Assembly: GCA_003254925.1 (NCBI GenBank)
Contig: QANZ01021145.1
Location: 1-64,000 of the forward strand
From: Chamaecrista fasciculata
Taxonomy: Eukaryota; Streptophyta; Magnoliopsida; Fabales; Fabaceae
Direction of reading: 5' to 3'
DNA length: 64,000 nucleotides
Part shown: piece after piece, positions 1 through 11,922 of the stretch
Numbering within the stretch: position 1 is the first letter of the stretch
Layout: each line of letters starts with the position of its first letter
Program-made: the position numbers and the translations under genes
The notes under the pieces: model-generated
The model's input: only the letters and a program-made list of their open reading frames with translations
Told to the model about the DNA's origin: nothing
Database searches by the model: none

Positions 1-615
1 TAAAATAATTATATTATTAGAATATCTTTATTTTAGGAATTATTAAATCACCAAAATCTCTCCCTATATATAGGGGCAAGTCGACTTGCCCATGATGCAT
101 AGCATACAAACCCTAGTTTTATTTTTCCTCCTAAGAGTTAGAGAGAGAAAAATTCCTTTGCACACACATTAGGGAAAGTCGACTTTCTCTAAGAGTTAGA
201 GAGAGAATTCGACTTTGCTCTAGAATTAGGGTTTTGAGAGAAGAATAGGCAAGAAGGAGTTCTTGTGGGGGGATTCTTCTTAGCGCCACCTCTATTACTG
301 AATTATCAAGAAGGAGTTCTTGAAAATTCAGAGGTCTGTAGATTGGTCCCGGAAATTCTTTTGAGAAAAGAATTTGGAGGCTAGCACCTCGGTGATCAAA
401 GAAACTGTTCGTGTGGATTACTGGCAGAGGGAGAACCCTGGGAGTGGATCCGTGGAACTCGCCCCGTACAACCATCGTTTTGAAACTCTGAGGTATAACA
501 CTAACCAAAAGTTTTAAATTCTACTAGCGGATCCGTTCGGGAATCATAGGACCTAGGCGTTATTTTTTATTTTAATTTTTGCTTCCGCTGCCTTAGGCGC
601 CTAGGATTCCCAACA
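1..615 (+). mobile_element. LTR fragment, 3' part, cut by the window edge
   Basis: This stretch is the reverse complement of the first part of the solo LTR at 5864-7917 and ends in the same terminal CCCAACA. It contains a TATA-like stretch (ctatatatagg near 63-73), which suggests that the LTR reads in the plus direction here. No coding region is visible. The rest lies outside the window, so neither the element's length nor its target duplication can be checked. The family is probably Ty1/copia-type, judged from the TGTTGG/CCAACA ends and a 5-bp duplication seen at the other copy. Confidence 0.75.
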
Positions 616-1054
616 CTTAGCCCTTATGGCTACCCTGCTACGGGCAACTTTAGACTAAGCCAAAGTCTGACAACTGCAACGCCGGAATAATGACGACCTC
701 AGGTCTAAGGCGTCGTGATAGGTGTACAAGAGAGGCAAGCTGATGACTAAACCCATGCAGGACTCTCCGGGTCAGTCCAGCAACTCGTAACCCCTTACGT
801 AATTGCACCATGACTCTCATTCCAGCATCTAGTGCGTGCATCCCTATGCACTGAGGTCATGCTGATCTTAGTTCATTTTCGCTCCCACGAAAATAATCGA
901 TCAGGGACAGATTTAGATTAATTATCTTATAATTAATCACGGATGTAATCACAGTAAACATGCTAATAATGTGAAAACCATTAATTTATCTCTATAAATT
1001 AATCCATATGTTCATAACATATATAAAAGAGGATTGGCCCTAGGGCACAATTCC
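616..1054 (-). mobile_element. LTR fragment of the same family, opposite orientation
   Basis: The sequence matches 7472-7914 of the solo LTR closely, in the same direction as that copy and opposite to the fragment at 1-615. It ends in a CTAACA terminus. The two oppositely oriented partial LTRs meet at 615/616, which suggests one LTR nested in another or a rearrangement. No coding capacity is seen. Confidence 0.75.
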
Positions 1055-1683
1055 TAACAATTACGAGATGAGTTGCATTTTGGTCCGCAAAATATTTGTT
1101 ATATTTTTTAGTCCAAATTGCAACATTCCTATATGTTTTTACTATTATACAATTCAATCCATACTTTTTTTCAATATATTTTATGAAGTTTAGTGTAAAA
1201 ATTAAAAGGAGTTAAAATAATTTTTTATTTTCCCATTTGTTGCCATTGTTGCTAGTGTGATCCTTAAACTATGAGATTAGTTTTATTTCAATAATAAAAC
1301 TATTAATGGTCTTATTTTGTTTATCAAACTATGAGATTAGTTATGGACCGATTCATTGGATCGATACAAAGTTGTGGACCAAATTGTATGTTTACAATAA
1401 TTTTCATATTATTTGCATTCTAGTCCCCAAACTATTGTTTATTATTTTTTGGTCATTGAATTTCATAGATAGACCCGATTATTGATGGCTGGAATTTTCT
1501 ACGGGCCCCGAGTTATCATTTACACATGTTAGGGATCGATTAATTGGACCAATTCAAATTTATGGACCAAATTGTAATCTTAAAATAATTTTAATATTAT
1601 TTTCATTTTGGTCCATCATCTCATCCAATGAGATGGACCCTAAACCCTTCATCCAAAAATATCTCATCCTCATGCTTTCTAAA
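1055..1683. repeat. Copy of a dispersed 'tttggtcc' repeat unit
   Basis: This roughly 600-bp block recurs as a direct repeat at 2727-3345, and parts recur inverted at 3990-4240 and 9190-9480. It is AT-rich and non-coding, with repeated phrases such as 'ttttggtcc' and 'aaactatgagattag'. The LTR fragment ends at its left edge, so the LTR probably inserted into this repeat. No gene is seen. Confidence 0.7.
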
Positions 1684-2250
1684 GGCCTGTTTGGGAGTAG
1701 GAAAATCCTAATCTCATCTCATTCAATCATCATCTCATCTTATGATTGGATGAACAGTAATGATTGGGTGTTTTTTTGGAGCCTTTATCTCATCTCATCT
1801 CATTCACATCATCATCTCATCCACAACATCATTTCATTTTCTCTTACATTTACTAAACCTACTCATATACTTATAATTACTTATACTCTAATACAAATAT
1901 AAAAAAAACAATTAGGCAAAATAGTAATTTTACATTCCCTCATTTATTACACTTATAATTTTCTCTCTCTATCTATCATTTCTTATAAATTTTTTTTTTC
2001 TTTTTCACCTACACCTCTCTCTCTCTCTCTCCTTCACACACATCTTTTTTTTTTTGGCCAATTCACACACACATCTCTCTCTCAAATATATATATATAGA
2101 AATATGTTGTTATTATATATATATATATTATATATCCCTCTCTTATTCTCAATTTTCAAATATATATATATATATAGAAATGTTATATATTGTATTATAT
2201 ATATATTTATATTAACTTAATTAAACAAAAATTATTTTTGTACATTTGCA
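1684..2250. mobile_element. MITE-like element, GGCCTGTTTGGGAG end
   Basis: It starts GGCCTGTTTGGGAG, a terminus typical of plant MITEs of the hAT or Harbinger type. About 300 bp (1684-1990) reappears in inverted orientation at 8400-8702, which ends CTCCCAAACAGCC. Downstream are (CT)n, (TA)n and poly-T tracts. The two copies could be the ends of one very large element or two separate insertions. The superfamily is not certain. Confidence 0.5.
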
Positions 2251-2726
2251 ATGTTGTTATTTTTTTTAGTCCCAATATTCTTCTATTTGTTTTGAGTGAA
2301 ATATACAATTGAATCCTTAAATTATTTTTTAAGTTACAATCTTCTTCTATTCTCGTTACAATATTCTCTTCACTTTTATAAGCATTTTTATCCTCAAACT
2401 ATGAGCTCAGTTTCCTTGGCTCCTAAAACTATTTTTTGTTTAGTTTCTTTTCCTCAAACTATGCAATTAGTTTCATTTTGATCATCAAACTATTTTTTGT
2501 TCTATATTCATGTCCAAAATCATCCGATGATTATACGTTGTGGATAATGGAGAAATAACGGTTATTTTTTGGTTGAGAAAATACACAAGTTTTCACGTGT
2601 CAGTTATTTTTTTTGTTCGAATCATGGGTAGCCAAAAAATTGTAATGTCATTTTATTTTTTATTGTCTCAATGTTTTTCTATTTGTTTCGGTCATAAAAC
2701 TATTTATGATTAGATTTTTTACTCAA
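2251..2726. other. AT-rich spacer with degenerate foldback phrases
   Basis: The block is AT-rich with scattered 'cctcaaactatg' phrases like those in the neighbouring repeats. No coding potential, RNA gene or clear element boundary was found. Confidence 0.5.
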
Positions 2727-4240
2727 ACTACGAGATGAGTTGCATTTTGGTCCGCAAAATATTTGTTATATTTTTTAGTCTAAACTGCAATATTCTTATA
2801 TGTTTTTTTACTATTATACAATTCAATCCTACTTTTTTTCAATATATTTCATGAAGTTTTGTTTAAAATTAAAAGGAGTTAAAATAATTTTTTATCTTCC
2901 CATTTGTTGGCATTATTGCTAGTCTGATCCTTAAACTATGAGATTAGTTTCGTTTCAGTAATAAAACTATTTCTAGTCTTATTTTGTTTATCAAACTACG
3001 AGATTAGTTATGGACCGATTCATTGGATCGATACAAAGTTGTGGACCAAATTGTATGTTTACAATAATTTTCATGTTATTTGCATTCTAGTGCCCAAACT
3101 ATTGTTTATTATTTTTTGGTCGTTGAATTTCATAAATAGACTCGATTATTGATGACTGGGATTTTCTATGGTCCCTGAGTTATCATTTGCACATGTTAGA
3201 GATCGATTAATTGGACCGATTCAAATTTATGGACCAAATTGTAATCTTTAAATAATTTTAATTTTATTTTCATTTTGGTCTATCATCTCATCCAATGAGA
3301 TGGACTCTAAACTCTTCATCCAAAAATATCTTATCCTCACGCTTTCCAAGAGCATTTAATCTCAACATCATCTCATCCAACCCACCACCAAACATCTATC
3401 ATCTCATCTCATCTCATCTCAATATCTCAATCTCATTTCATTATTTCTTACCATTTATACCCCTATACAAAATAAATAAATCCAACAACCTATTTCACCT
3501 AACCATAATTATTACATACCCTTTTATATAATTTCACACCCTATTTAACATCATTTTTCTCTCAAATCATCCAAACACCAATACATCATCTCATCTCATC
3601 TCATTTCAACATCATCTCATCTCAAACATCTAAGATGAGATTGGATTGAGATGGGGAGGCTTTCAGGGCCTGATTGGCAGCCTGAGCATTTCAATGAGAT
3701 GAAATTATGTTGTAATGGGATGAGATGAAATGATGTATTGGTGTTTGGGTGATTTTAGAGAAAATGATGTGAAATAGAGTGTGAAATTATATAAAAGGGT
3801 GTGTAATGATTGTGGTTGATTGAAATAGGTTTATGGATTTTTTTTAATTTGTATAGGGGTATAAATGGTAAGAAATAGTGAAATGAGATGGACATAATAA
3901 GATGAGATGATAGGTGTTTGGTCGTGCTTTGATTGGAATAATATTGAGATGAGATGATATTGGAAAGTGTGATATGCTATTGGAAAGCGTGAGGATGAGA
4001 AAATTTTAGATGAAGGGTTAGAGGTCAATCCAAGTGGATGAGATGATGGGTCAAAATGAAAATAATATTGGAATTATTTTTAAGAATACAATTTGGTCCA
4101 TAAATTTGTACCGGTCCTATTAATCAATCCCTAACATGTGTAAATGATAACTTGGGGCTTACTCGAAATCCCAGTCATCAATAATCGGATCTATTTGTGA
4201 AATCCAACGAAAAAAAATAACAAAGAATAGTTTAAGGACC
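2727..4240. mobile_element. Large foldback (palindromic) element
   Basis: The left arm (about 2990-3655) is mirrored by the right arm (about 3670-4240), with the axis near 3660. The two arms share the 'catctcatctcatc' / 'gatgagatgagatg' tracts and the segment around 'caatttggtccataaa'. The outer left part (2727-3345) also repeats 1055-1683 directly. No open frame of interest is present. It is probably a non-autonomous DNA element or two inverted copies of one unit. Confidence 0.7.
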
Positions 4241-4271
4241 ATAATGCAAATAACAAAACAACACAAAAATG

Positions 4272-4592
4272 TTTGGTCAATGGTTCATTTTGATCCAAAA
4301 TGTATGCCCTAATATTCATTTGGTCCATTATGTTTCAAAATGTTCATATTGGTCCTAAATGTTGGCAAAATGATTCATTTTGGTCCTAAATACTGGTAAA
4401 ATGTTTCGTTTTGGTCACAACCAGATTGAGAAAGTATTCTTCGGGAACAATACGTAGCTCTAAACAAGCCATATTCAATAGTTGGGACCAAAATGAAAGA
4501 TTTTGCAAATATTTAGGAGCATTTTGAATATTTTGAAATATAATGGACCAAAATGAATATTGAGGCATACATTTAAGACTAAATTGACCCTT
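4272..4592. mobile_element. Short foldback element
   Basis: The left half ('catttggtccattatgttt') is mirrored by the right half ('aaatataatggaccaaaatg'), ending 'ctaaattgacc'. It is non-coding. It belongs to the broad 'ttttggtcc' foldback class seen throughout the window; its target duplication was not resolved. Confidence 0.5.
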
Positions 4593-5328
4593 TAACCCTA
4601 TATTTTTCCATCCTGTACATACACGTGGGCCATTTTGTATTTTCTCCATTCAATACATTACCGTTATTAGATTTAGGAGTCCTTTAATTTGACAAAAAAA
4701 TATGGATAGAACCACTGTCCACATATATAGAACATATCCAAACTCAGAATAACCGAAAACTGAAGAAAACACAATATCTGAGATTGTCTTATTTTATGCC
4801 AATTTCAGTAATTTTCTATCATTCCTCAATAAAAAATTGTATTGCTCAAGCAATAGAGTTTTACAGTCTCTCTCTACATCAATCACTCTCACATCAAAGT
4901 TTTATATTCAATTTTTGATTTGATAAAGAGAGAGATAGACTATAAAAAGTTCATTGCTTAAGCAATGAATCTTTTTATAGCATTACTCTTTCTATAATAA
5001 TATAAGAGACAAGTATGATTGAAGAATGAGGAATATTGCAACTAAAAAAATAAGGCCAAAGTCCTATTTTGATCCCTCAGTTATGCCAGTGTTTCAAATT
5101 GGTCCCCCAGTTATTTTTCGTTCCATATCGGTCCCCCAGTTATGTAAAATTTGACAAAATCGGTCCCTCTAACACTTTCCATCCATTTTTCCGTTAAAAA
5201 AACAGACAAAATTGATTTTTAACTCCTAAAAGTTTAAATTTTTTGCATCAAGGACCCTTTTCTCAACAATAAAACCAAAATGTAAGAAAGAAGAAATACT
5301 TGGGGGTTTTAGTTTATTTTACACAAAA

Positions 5329-5361
<33 letters not shown>

Positions 5362-5423
5362 CCCCCCCCCCCATTGGATTTCATTGTTCTCAATCTCGCC
5401 GAAGAAACCCCTTTCTTTGGTTC

Positions 5424-5816
5424 TCAATTTCGCCCCACATTTTTAAGAACCCATTCTTCGGCCTCTGCTTCATCCAAATCCCACCCATACACAAGCCATC
5501 CTCCTCTCTTGATGATAGCATCCACCAAATCCATCCTCCCAGAATCAACCAAATCTTTCTTGGTCGGAAAAAATTTTGGATTCCGCGAATTCTTCATGAA
5601 CTCAAGAATCTTCGACTCGAGAGAGAAACCCCCCTCCTCGCTATCCCAATCATTGCACCTCCTCAAGAACCCAGAACAATCCCATGACAAACCCTTGTAG
5701 TAAGAATTATTATTGCCTATTATTGAATGAATCCTCCGCGACGATATTGAGAGTTGCGAACTGCGTCTTCGGGAACGAAGGACGAAGAAAATTGAGGGAA
5801 AGAAATGGGGATTCAA
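5424..5816 (-). pseudogene. Captured PTST-like gene fragment
   Basis: A 130-residue open frame on the minus strand contains the run LESKILEFMKNS, then FPTKKDLVDSGRMDLVDAI and GGWLVYGWDLDE. From memory this pattern (helix, FPTKKxL, GRxDLVxAI, GGW, GWDL) resembles the N-terminal region of plant PTST2/PTST3-type plastid proteins, which carry a C-terminal CBM48 and help initiate starch granules. No CBM48 is present, so this is a fragment only. It lies between the inverted repeats of the Pack-MULE, and the start codon at 5816 may not be functional. The family assignment is tentative; the host-gene origin is more certain than the name. Confidence 0.55.
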
Positions 5817-5820
5817 ATTC

Positions 5821-5863
<43 letters not shown>

Positions 5864-5865
<2 letters not shown>

Positions 5866-7917
5866 TTGGGAATCCTAGGCGCCTAACGCAGCGGAAGCGA
5901 AAATAAAATTAAAACAAAATAGCGCCTAGGTCCTAGAATTCCCGAACGGATCCGCTAGTAGAATTTAAAACTTTTAGATAGTGGTATACCTCACGAGTTT
6001 CAATCTGATGGTTGTACAAGGCGTGTCCAAGGAGCCCACTCCCAGCGTTCTCCCTCTGCCAATAATCCACACGAACAGTTTCTTCGAACACCGAGGTGCT
6101 AGCCTTCAGTTCTTTTCTCCAAAAGAACTAGGGACCAATCTACAGCCCTTGAATCCAGGAACTCCTTGAATCCAATTCAGCAAAAGTGGTGCATAGAAGA
6201 AACCCCCCACAAGAACTCCTTCTTGCCTTTTCTTCTCTTAAACCCTAATTATGGAGCAAAATCGATTTTCACTAACTCCTTAGCAAAAGTCGACTTTCTC
6301 TCTCTATGGGTGCAAAGGTGCGATTTTCTCTCTCTCTCTTCAAGGAGGAAGAAAATCCAAACTAGGGTTAGTATGCTTGCTTGCTTGGGCAAGTCGACTT
6401 GCCCATATATATATATGAAATATTTGGTGATTTAATTATTCTTAAAATCAACATATTCTGATAATATAATTATTTTAGGACTTGAATCTACAATTAAAAT
6501 ATTACCTTAATATTTCAATTTAAATTCAAACTGCAATCTTGGAGAATCAAATGAGAGATCAAATCTCTCCTTGGGACCCACCAACCATGCGCCTAACCTC
6601 CTCTCTTTATCTTTGGAATTTTATAAATCAAAAACTTTCCTTAATTCATGATTCACCAAAGATTCTGAGAGGAGATCTCACCAAATCTGTTTGAATCAAT
6701 TCTTTTGAAATCTCCATCAAATCTTTTGAATTCAAACTTATTATTTGAATTAATAAAACAATTTTATTTATCCAAATAATCCTCAAGAGGCGCCACCCTC
6801 ATATAATTATTGGGGAATTTTATAATTCAATAATTTCCTAACTTTTAGGAATATTATCTGAATTATTTTTCCCTAATATTTTAATTGTAAATAATTAATC
6901 CCCATTAATCATTTAACAATTATATTTAAACTTGTCCCACAAATTTAAATATTTCACAACAGTAGATTAATTAAGACAAGACCTAATGTCCCAGACATTT
7001 CCTCTGTGTCTCAAAATCGTGCCACCTGAGTGACCCACCAATTAACCCTAATTCGTGTCCCTTTTAAATGGTGTCCTGTTCCTGCTCGTGTGTGACCCAG
7101 CAGGCCCCACGTGAAGTTTGCAGCAGGTCATCCCCATGACCTACAAGTTGTGAGCGGACTCTAGCAAGCCATCACAACTACCCAAAACACGTGAGTTATC
7201 GTTTTTACCAAAACGACTTAACCTCAGTACCTCCGTGTCAGAGATCCTATTGTCCTACGATATCTTGGTCATGGACTAGGCACAGGAAAGTCATCCATAA
7301 TCCAAACCATAACTTTCTCGATTCCCTGAGTAAGTCCCAATTCCTGATTGGCCACTCTTTTTCCTGGACAGACTCATCGAGGGCGCCAGTTAGGTATCTC
7401 TCATCTAATGAGGGACAAAATCCCATTTTGGCCAATCTACATTCCTCAGTACGGCAATCAACCAAACCCGTACTTAGCCCTTATGGCTACCCTGTTACAG
7501 GCAACGTTAGACTAAGCCAAAGTTTGACAACTGCAACACCGGAATAATGATGACCTCAGGTCTAAGGCATCGCTACAGGCGTACAAGGAGAGGCAAGCTG
7601 ATGACTAAACCCATGCAGGACTCTCCGGGTCAGTCCAGCAACTCGTAACCCCTTACGTAATTGCACCATGACTCTCGTCCCAGCATCTAGTGCATGCATC
7701 TCTATGCACCGAGGTCATGCTGGTCTTAGTTCATTTTCGTTCCCACGAAAACAATTGACCAGGGACAGATTTAGATTAATTATCTCATAATTAATCATGG
7801 ACGTTATCATAGTAAACATGCTAATAACATGATAACACATTAATTTATCTCCATAAAATAATCAAATGTTCATAATATTTCACATAAAATATTGGCCCTA
7901 GGGCACAATCTCCAACA
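5864..7917 (-). mobile_element. Solo LTR, probable Ty1/copia type
   Basis: This 2,054-bp LTR starts TGTTGGG and ends CCAACA, with a 5-bp AGAGA duplication on each side (5859-5863 and 7918-7922). There are no internal domains beside it, so it is a solo LTR left after recombination between two LTRs. A TATA-like run near 6405-6415, read on the minus strand, and comparison with the copy at 1-615 suggest minus orientation. It is younger than the Pack-MULE it interrupts. No coding region is visible. Confidence 0.8.
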
Positions 7918-8226
7918 AGAGAGAGAGAGAGGTTGTGTTTTTTTTGTGTGTAAAATAAACTAAAACCCCCAAGTATTTCTTCTTTCTTACATTTTGGTTT
8001 TATTGTAGAGAAAAAAGTCCTTGATGCAAAAAATTTAAACTCTTAGGAGTTAAAAATCAATTTTGTCTTTTTTTAACGGAAAAATGGATGTAAACTGTTA
8101 GAGGGACCAACTTTGTCAAATTTTACATAACTGGGGGACCAATATGGAACGAAAAATAACTGGGGGACCAATTTAGAATATTGAGCATAACTGTGGGACT
8201 AAAATAGGACTTTGGCCAAAAAATAA

Positions 8227-9010
8227 TAATATTGTAAATTTTTTGTTTAATTAAATTAATATAAATTCTATATATATATATATAAATAAGAGTTTGTGTG
8301 GGGTGTGTGAAAGAGAGAGAGAGAGAGGTGTATGTGTGTGTGAGAGAGAGAGCGAAAGAGAAAAAGTGTGTGAGTGGAAAAGAGAAAAAAAATGATGAGA
8401 AATGATAGATAAAGAGAGAAAATTATAAGTGTAATAAATGAGGGTATGTAAAATTACTATTTTGTCTAGTTCTTTTTTTTATATTTGTATTAAAGTATAG
8501 GTAATTATAGGTGTATAAGTATGGATAAATTAGTAATTGTAAGAGAAAATGAGATGATATTATGAATAAGATGATGATGTGGATGAGATGAGATGAGATG
8601 GAGGTTCCAAAAAAATACTTAACCATTACTGTTCATCCAATTCTAAGATGAGATGATGTTTGAATGAGATGAGATTGGGATTATAGGGCTCCCAAACAGC
8701 CTTAATAATGAAGTTAATAAAAAAATATATAAATTGATCATTATCAAACCCTTGAAAAATGAGTAATTTAATATGGTTGAATTAGAACACGGTTACATCA
8801 AGGTACGGATCATTACTCTGATTCAAGGAAACCAAAAATAAAGCCTAAGATTAAAAATAATTAAACTTTTAAAAGGAAACAGATATTTTTGTCTAGAACT
8901 TATCATTTTTTTTTCTTACATACATAACAAACTATTGAAAAAGATATAAAATAAAGTATTAAAAATAGGGTTTTTTTTTAAAAAAATAATATAAAAAATA
9001 AAAATATTTA
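8227..9010. repeat. AT-rich spacer with an inverted copy of the 1684-1990 MITE
   Basis: Positions 8400-8702 are the inverted counterpart of 1684-1990 and end CTCCCAAACAGCC. Positions 8270-8400 hold (TA)n and (GA)n tracts. From 8703 to 9010 the sequence is AT-rich and featureless. No gene is seen. Confidence 0.55.
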
Positions 9011-9011
9011 N

Positions 9012-9530
9012 GGATTTTTGTAATTTGTATAGGGGCAGAAATGGTAGGAAATAATTAGATGAGATGGAGATAATGAGATGAGATGATATGTGTTTGGTTG
9101 TGTTTTAATTGGAATAATATTGAGATGAGATGATATTGGAAAGTGTGATATTTTATTGGAAAACGTGAGGATGAGAAAATTTTGGACGAAGGGTTAGAGG
9201 TCAATCCAAGTGGATGAGATGATGGGCCAAAATGAAAATAATATTGGAATTATTTTTAAGAATACAATTTGGTCTATAAATTCGAACTGTTCCAGTTAAT
9301 CAATCTCTAACATGTGTAAATGATAACTCGGAACATGTAGAAAACCCTAGTCATCAATAATCGGGTCTTTTTATGAAATTGAACGACAAAAAATAACAAA
9401 TAATAGTTTGAGGACCAGATTGAAAATTACAAAACAACACTAAATTGTAATAATATGTGTGGTGAAAGGTTCATTTTGGTCCTTAATGTATGGCCTAATA
9501 TTCATTTTGGTCCATTATTTTAATAAATGT
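9012..9530. repeat. Second copy of the foldback right arm
   Basis: This block closely repeats 3836-4330 in the same orientation, including the 'gatgagatgatgggccaaaatg' region. Single Ns at 9011 and 9531 sit exactly at its two ends, so this copy may have been placed by gap filling. It is non-coding. Confidence 0.65.
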
Positions 9531-9531
9531 N

Positions 9532-10757
9532 CTATTTAATAATTATATACAACTTTTAAGATACAATTTATATATATATATGTGTGTCTCTCTCTTTACT
9601 AAGAGTAAAAATTCTAAATGGGACCAAAAGTGCAACCTATCTAAAAGATATAGGACAAAAAATGATTTGTGATTAAATTGGGACCTTTTGTAAAGATATG
9701 GGACCAAAAGTACAACAAAAAATATACAAGACCGAAATGGGGACTTGACAAAATAAATGTGACCAAATTTGTACTTTGAACAAAAATTTTTATTTTAAGA
9801 GTTAATCTATAATACAACTTATTGGATCTCTATAATAAGTGTTGTGACCCAATATCATCCATCTATATAATCTAATGGTAATAAACAACAGAAAAATATC
9901 CTGTTCAATAGATAAACTACATACCCTATAGGAATTTGAAATTTTGTCGCAAAAACTATAATTTTACAAAATTTTCTAAAAAACAAAGTAAATTTCATAT
10001 TATAAATGATTTTGATCTAAAATTAATTAAATACATTAAGAGATAATTTAGTTATAAAAGTCTAAATTTTTATAAAAAATAAAAAATTAATGATGACAAT
10101 AGTTTTACTCTAGTTGCAAACTTACTGGCCCATTTAGAATGTATTTGTGCTTGATTATAACATTTGAAAACTCTAAAGTAGATTAGGGATAGGGCTTACC
10201 TTGAGTACCAGGTAGATGAGCTCCAAGACTTGAGAGAGCTTGAATCTACAAATACATAAGCACAAAATGGCTAATGTGATTCTTCTCCAATGGTTAAGTT
10301 AGTGAGGTGTTTGAGGTATAGAATATTCTGAGAATGAAGTGTGTTACCTTTGCTTGGGAATATCTTGTGCTATTTATATTTCAGGGAGTTCTTGGTTCAG
10401 AGTTGTACAAGGTATGTTTTCAGATGTTGGCAGGCGCATGCCCTGAGTATGCAGCGCGTGTGTTATCGGTTAAATCAAAGGTGTCAGGTCCAGACGACTG
10501 AGATGCAAATTGTCGTAGTGGTTTCCTAATAACTTTAAACAGGGTAGGTGATGGCATTAAATGCAACTTGCTTCGCGCCTAAAGGCGCAGAGTGCTCTTG
10601 GCTAATATGAGTTGCTTTTTCTTGCGGAATTATACTATGGTTTGGCTAGTTTTACCTTCCTGGAGTTGCCATAAGGATCTCCGCATTAAATGTCAAGATC
10701 ACCACATTAAATGCTTGGGATTACCTCTACTATGCATTGTTAGATGTCAATGCTATA
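9532..10757. other. AT-rich intergenic spacer
   Basis: The left part (9600-9790) has degenerate 'gggaccaaaag' phrases of the foldback class. The rest is AT-rich, with a slightly GC-richer stretch at 10400-10740 whose short frames resemble nothing known. No RNA gene was recognised. Confidence 0.4.
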
Positions 10758-10766
10758 AATACCATA

Positions 10767-11188
10767 GGTCAAAGCCTCGATTTGGTCTTATATCTTTTGC
10801 TAAGTTCTCAATTTAGTCTAATATTTTTTTGTTACATTTTTTGTCTCATATCTTTGGGTCAACTTCCAATATGGTCTCATATCTTTTTTTGTTGCAGAAT
10901 TGGTCTCATATCTTTCGATCAATTACAGAATTGGTTGTATATATTTGGGTCAGATGCAGAAGCGGTCTCATATTTTTGCAAAAGAAAAAAAAATCAACTA
11001 ACGATTGATCCTTTGACAAAAATATGGGACCAATTTTGCAACCTGACCAAAAGATATGAAACTTAAAATGATATGGGACCAAATTGGGACATTTTGCAAA
11101 GGTATGAGACCAAAAGTACAACAAAAAAGTATACAAAACCAAATTGATAACTGAATAAAAGATATAAGACCAAATTTATACTTTGACC
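10767..11188. mobile_element. MULE-type foldback MITE with perfect 9-bp duplication
   Basis: Inverted arms start GGTCAAAG and end CTTTGACC. The element is flanked by an identical 9-bp AATACCATA at 10758-10766 and 11189-11197. The arms are made of 'tttggtctcatatcttttg' phrases and their complement. It is non-coding and would fold into a long hairpin if transcribed. Confidence 0.85.
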
Positions 11189-11434
11189 AATACCATATGA
11201 ATGGAATGATGTTATTGGATTATTAATGCATTGTGGTTCATCTCATCAGGGAAAGTTTAAATGCAGATATCACTAAAACTCTTATTTTATCACACAAACA
11301 TTTTTCTTCATGCTGGATGTCACGTGTCAGGACTAGGGGGACAAAAATTGCAATTTACCCCATTTTCCATTTTCTTCCTTCATGTGCTAGTGTTGCTGGC
11401 TTCTTGGTTTTTTATTATATATTTATTTTTCTTT

Positions 11435-11874
11435 GGCTAAAGTTACTTTTTGATTCATAACTTTTTCTCAGGTCTCAATTCAATCCCATAACTTTTTTTG
11501 TTACACTTTTGGTCCAATATCTTTTGCTTAGGTCGCAGATTTGGTCCCGCGTTACATTTTTGGTCCCATATCTTCGGGTCAGGTTGCTGAATTGGTCCAA
11601 ACCTTTTGTTCAGGTTGTAAAATTGGTTCATATCTTTGGTTCAAGTTCAGAATTAGTTCCATATCTTTTGATTCAATGAGACTAACAATGAAACTTTTTG
11701 AAAAGATATGAGACCAATTCTGTAACCTTATCAAAAGATATGAGACCAAAAGAGAAACGAGACCAAATCTGCAACTTTTTATAAAGATACGAGACCAAAA
11801 GTTCAACAAAAAAAGTTAAAGGGACTAAATTGAAACTTGATCAAAACTTATGGGACCAAAAATGCACTTTAACC
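11435..11874. mobile_element. MULE-type foldback MITE
   Basis: It starts GGCTAAAG, ends CTTTAACC, and has 'tttggtcc' arms mirrored about the centre near 11675. Flanking 9-mers TTTTTCTTT (11426-11434) and TTTTCCTTT (11875-11883) match at 8 of 9 positions. It belongs to the same family as its neighbours at 10767 and 11923. It is non-coding. Confidence 0.75.
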
Positions 11875-11922
11875 TTTTCCTTTTCTCTTTCTCTTTCTTT
11901 TCTTTTCTAAATTTATCTTTTT

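Larger units (their letters stand above)
5054..8217. mobile_element. Mutator-like element carrying a host gene fragment (Pack-MULE), split by a solo LTR
   Basis: Terminal inverted repeats of about 280 bp begin GGCCAAAGTCCTATTTTG at 5054 and end in the reverse complement, with a few mismatches, at 8217. The element is flanked on both sides by an identical 9-bp duplication, AAAAAATAA (5045-5053 and 8218-8226), the size made by Mutator-like transposases. No transposase is encoded. The core (about 5370-5860) holds a minus-strand fragment resembling a PTST-type starch protein. An LTR at 5864-7917 interrupts the core within a (GA)n tract, so the original element was only about 1.1 kb. Confidence 0.85.

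Noticed and set aside
1684-8702. One single 7-kb element bounded by GGCCTGTTTGG..CCAAACAGCC
   Set aside because: The ends match, but the region contains other complete insertions and no matching target duplication was found. Two separate MITE copies in opposite orientation explain it as well.
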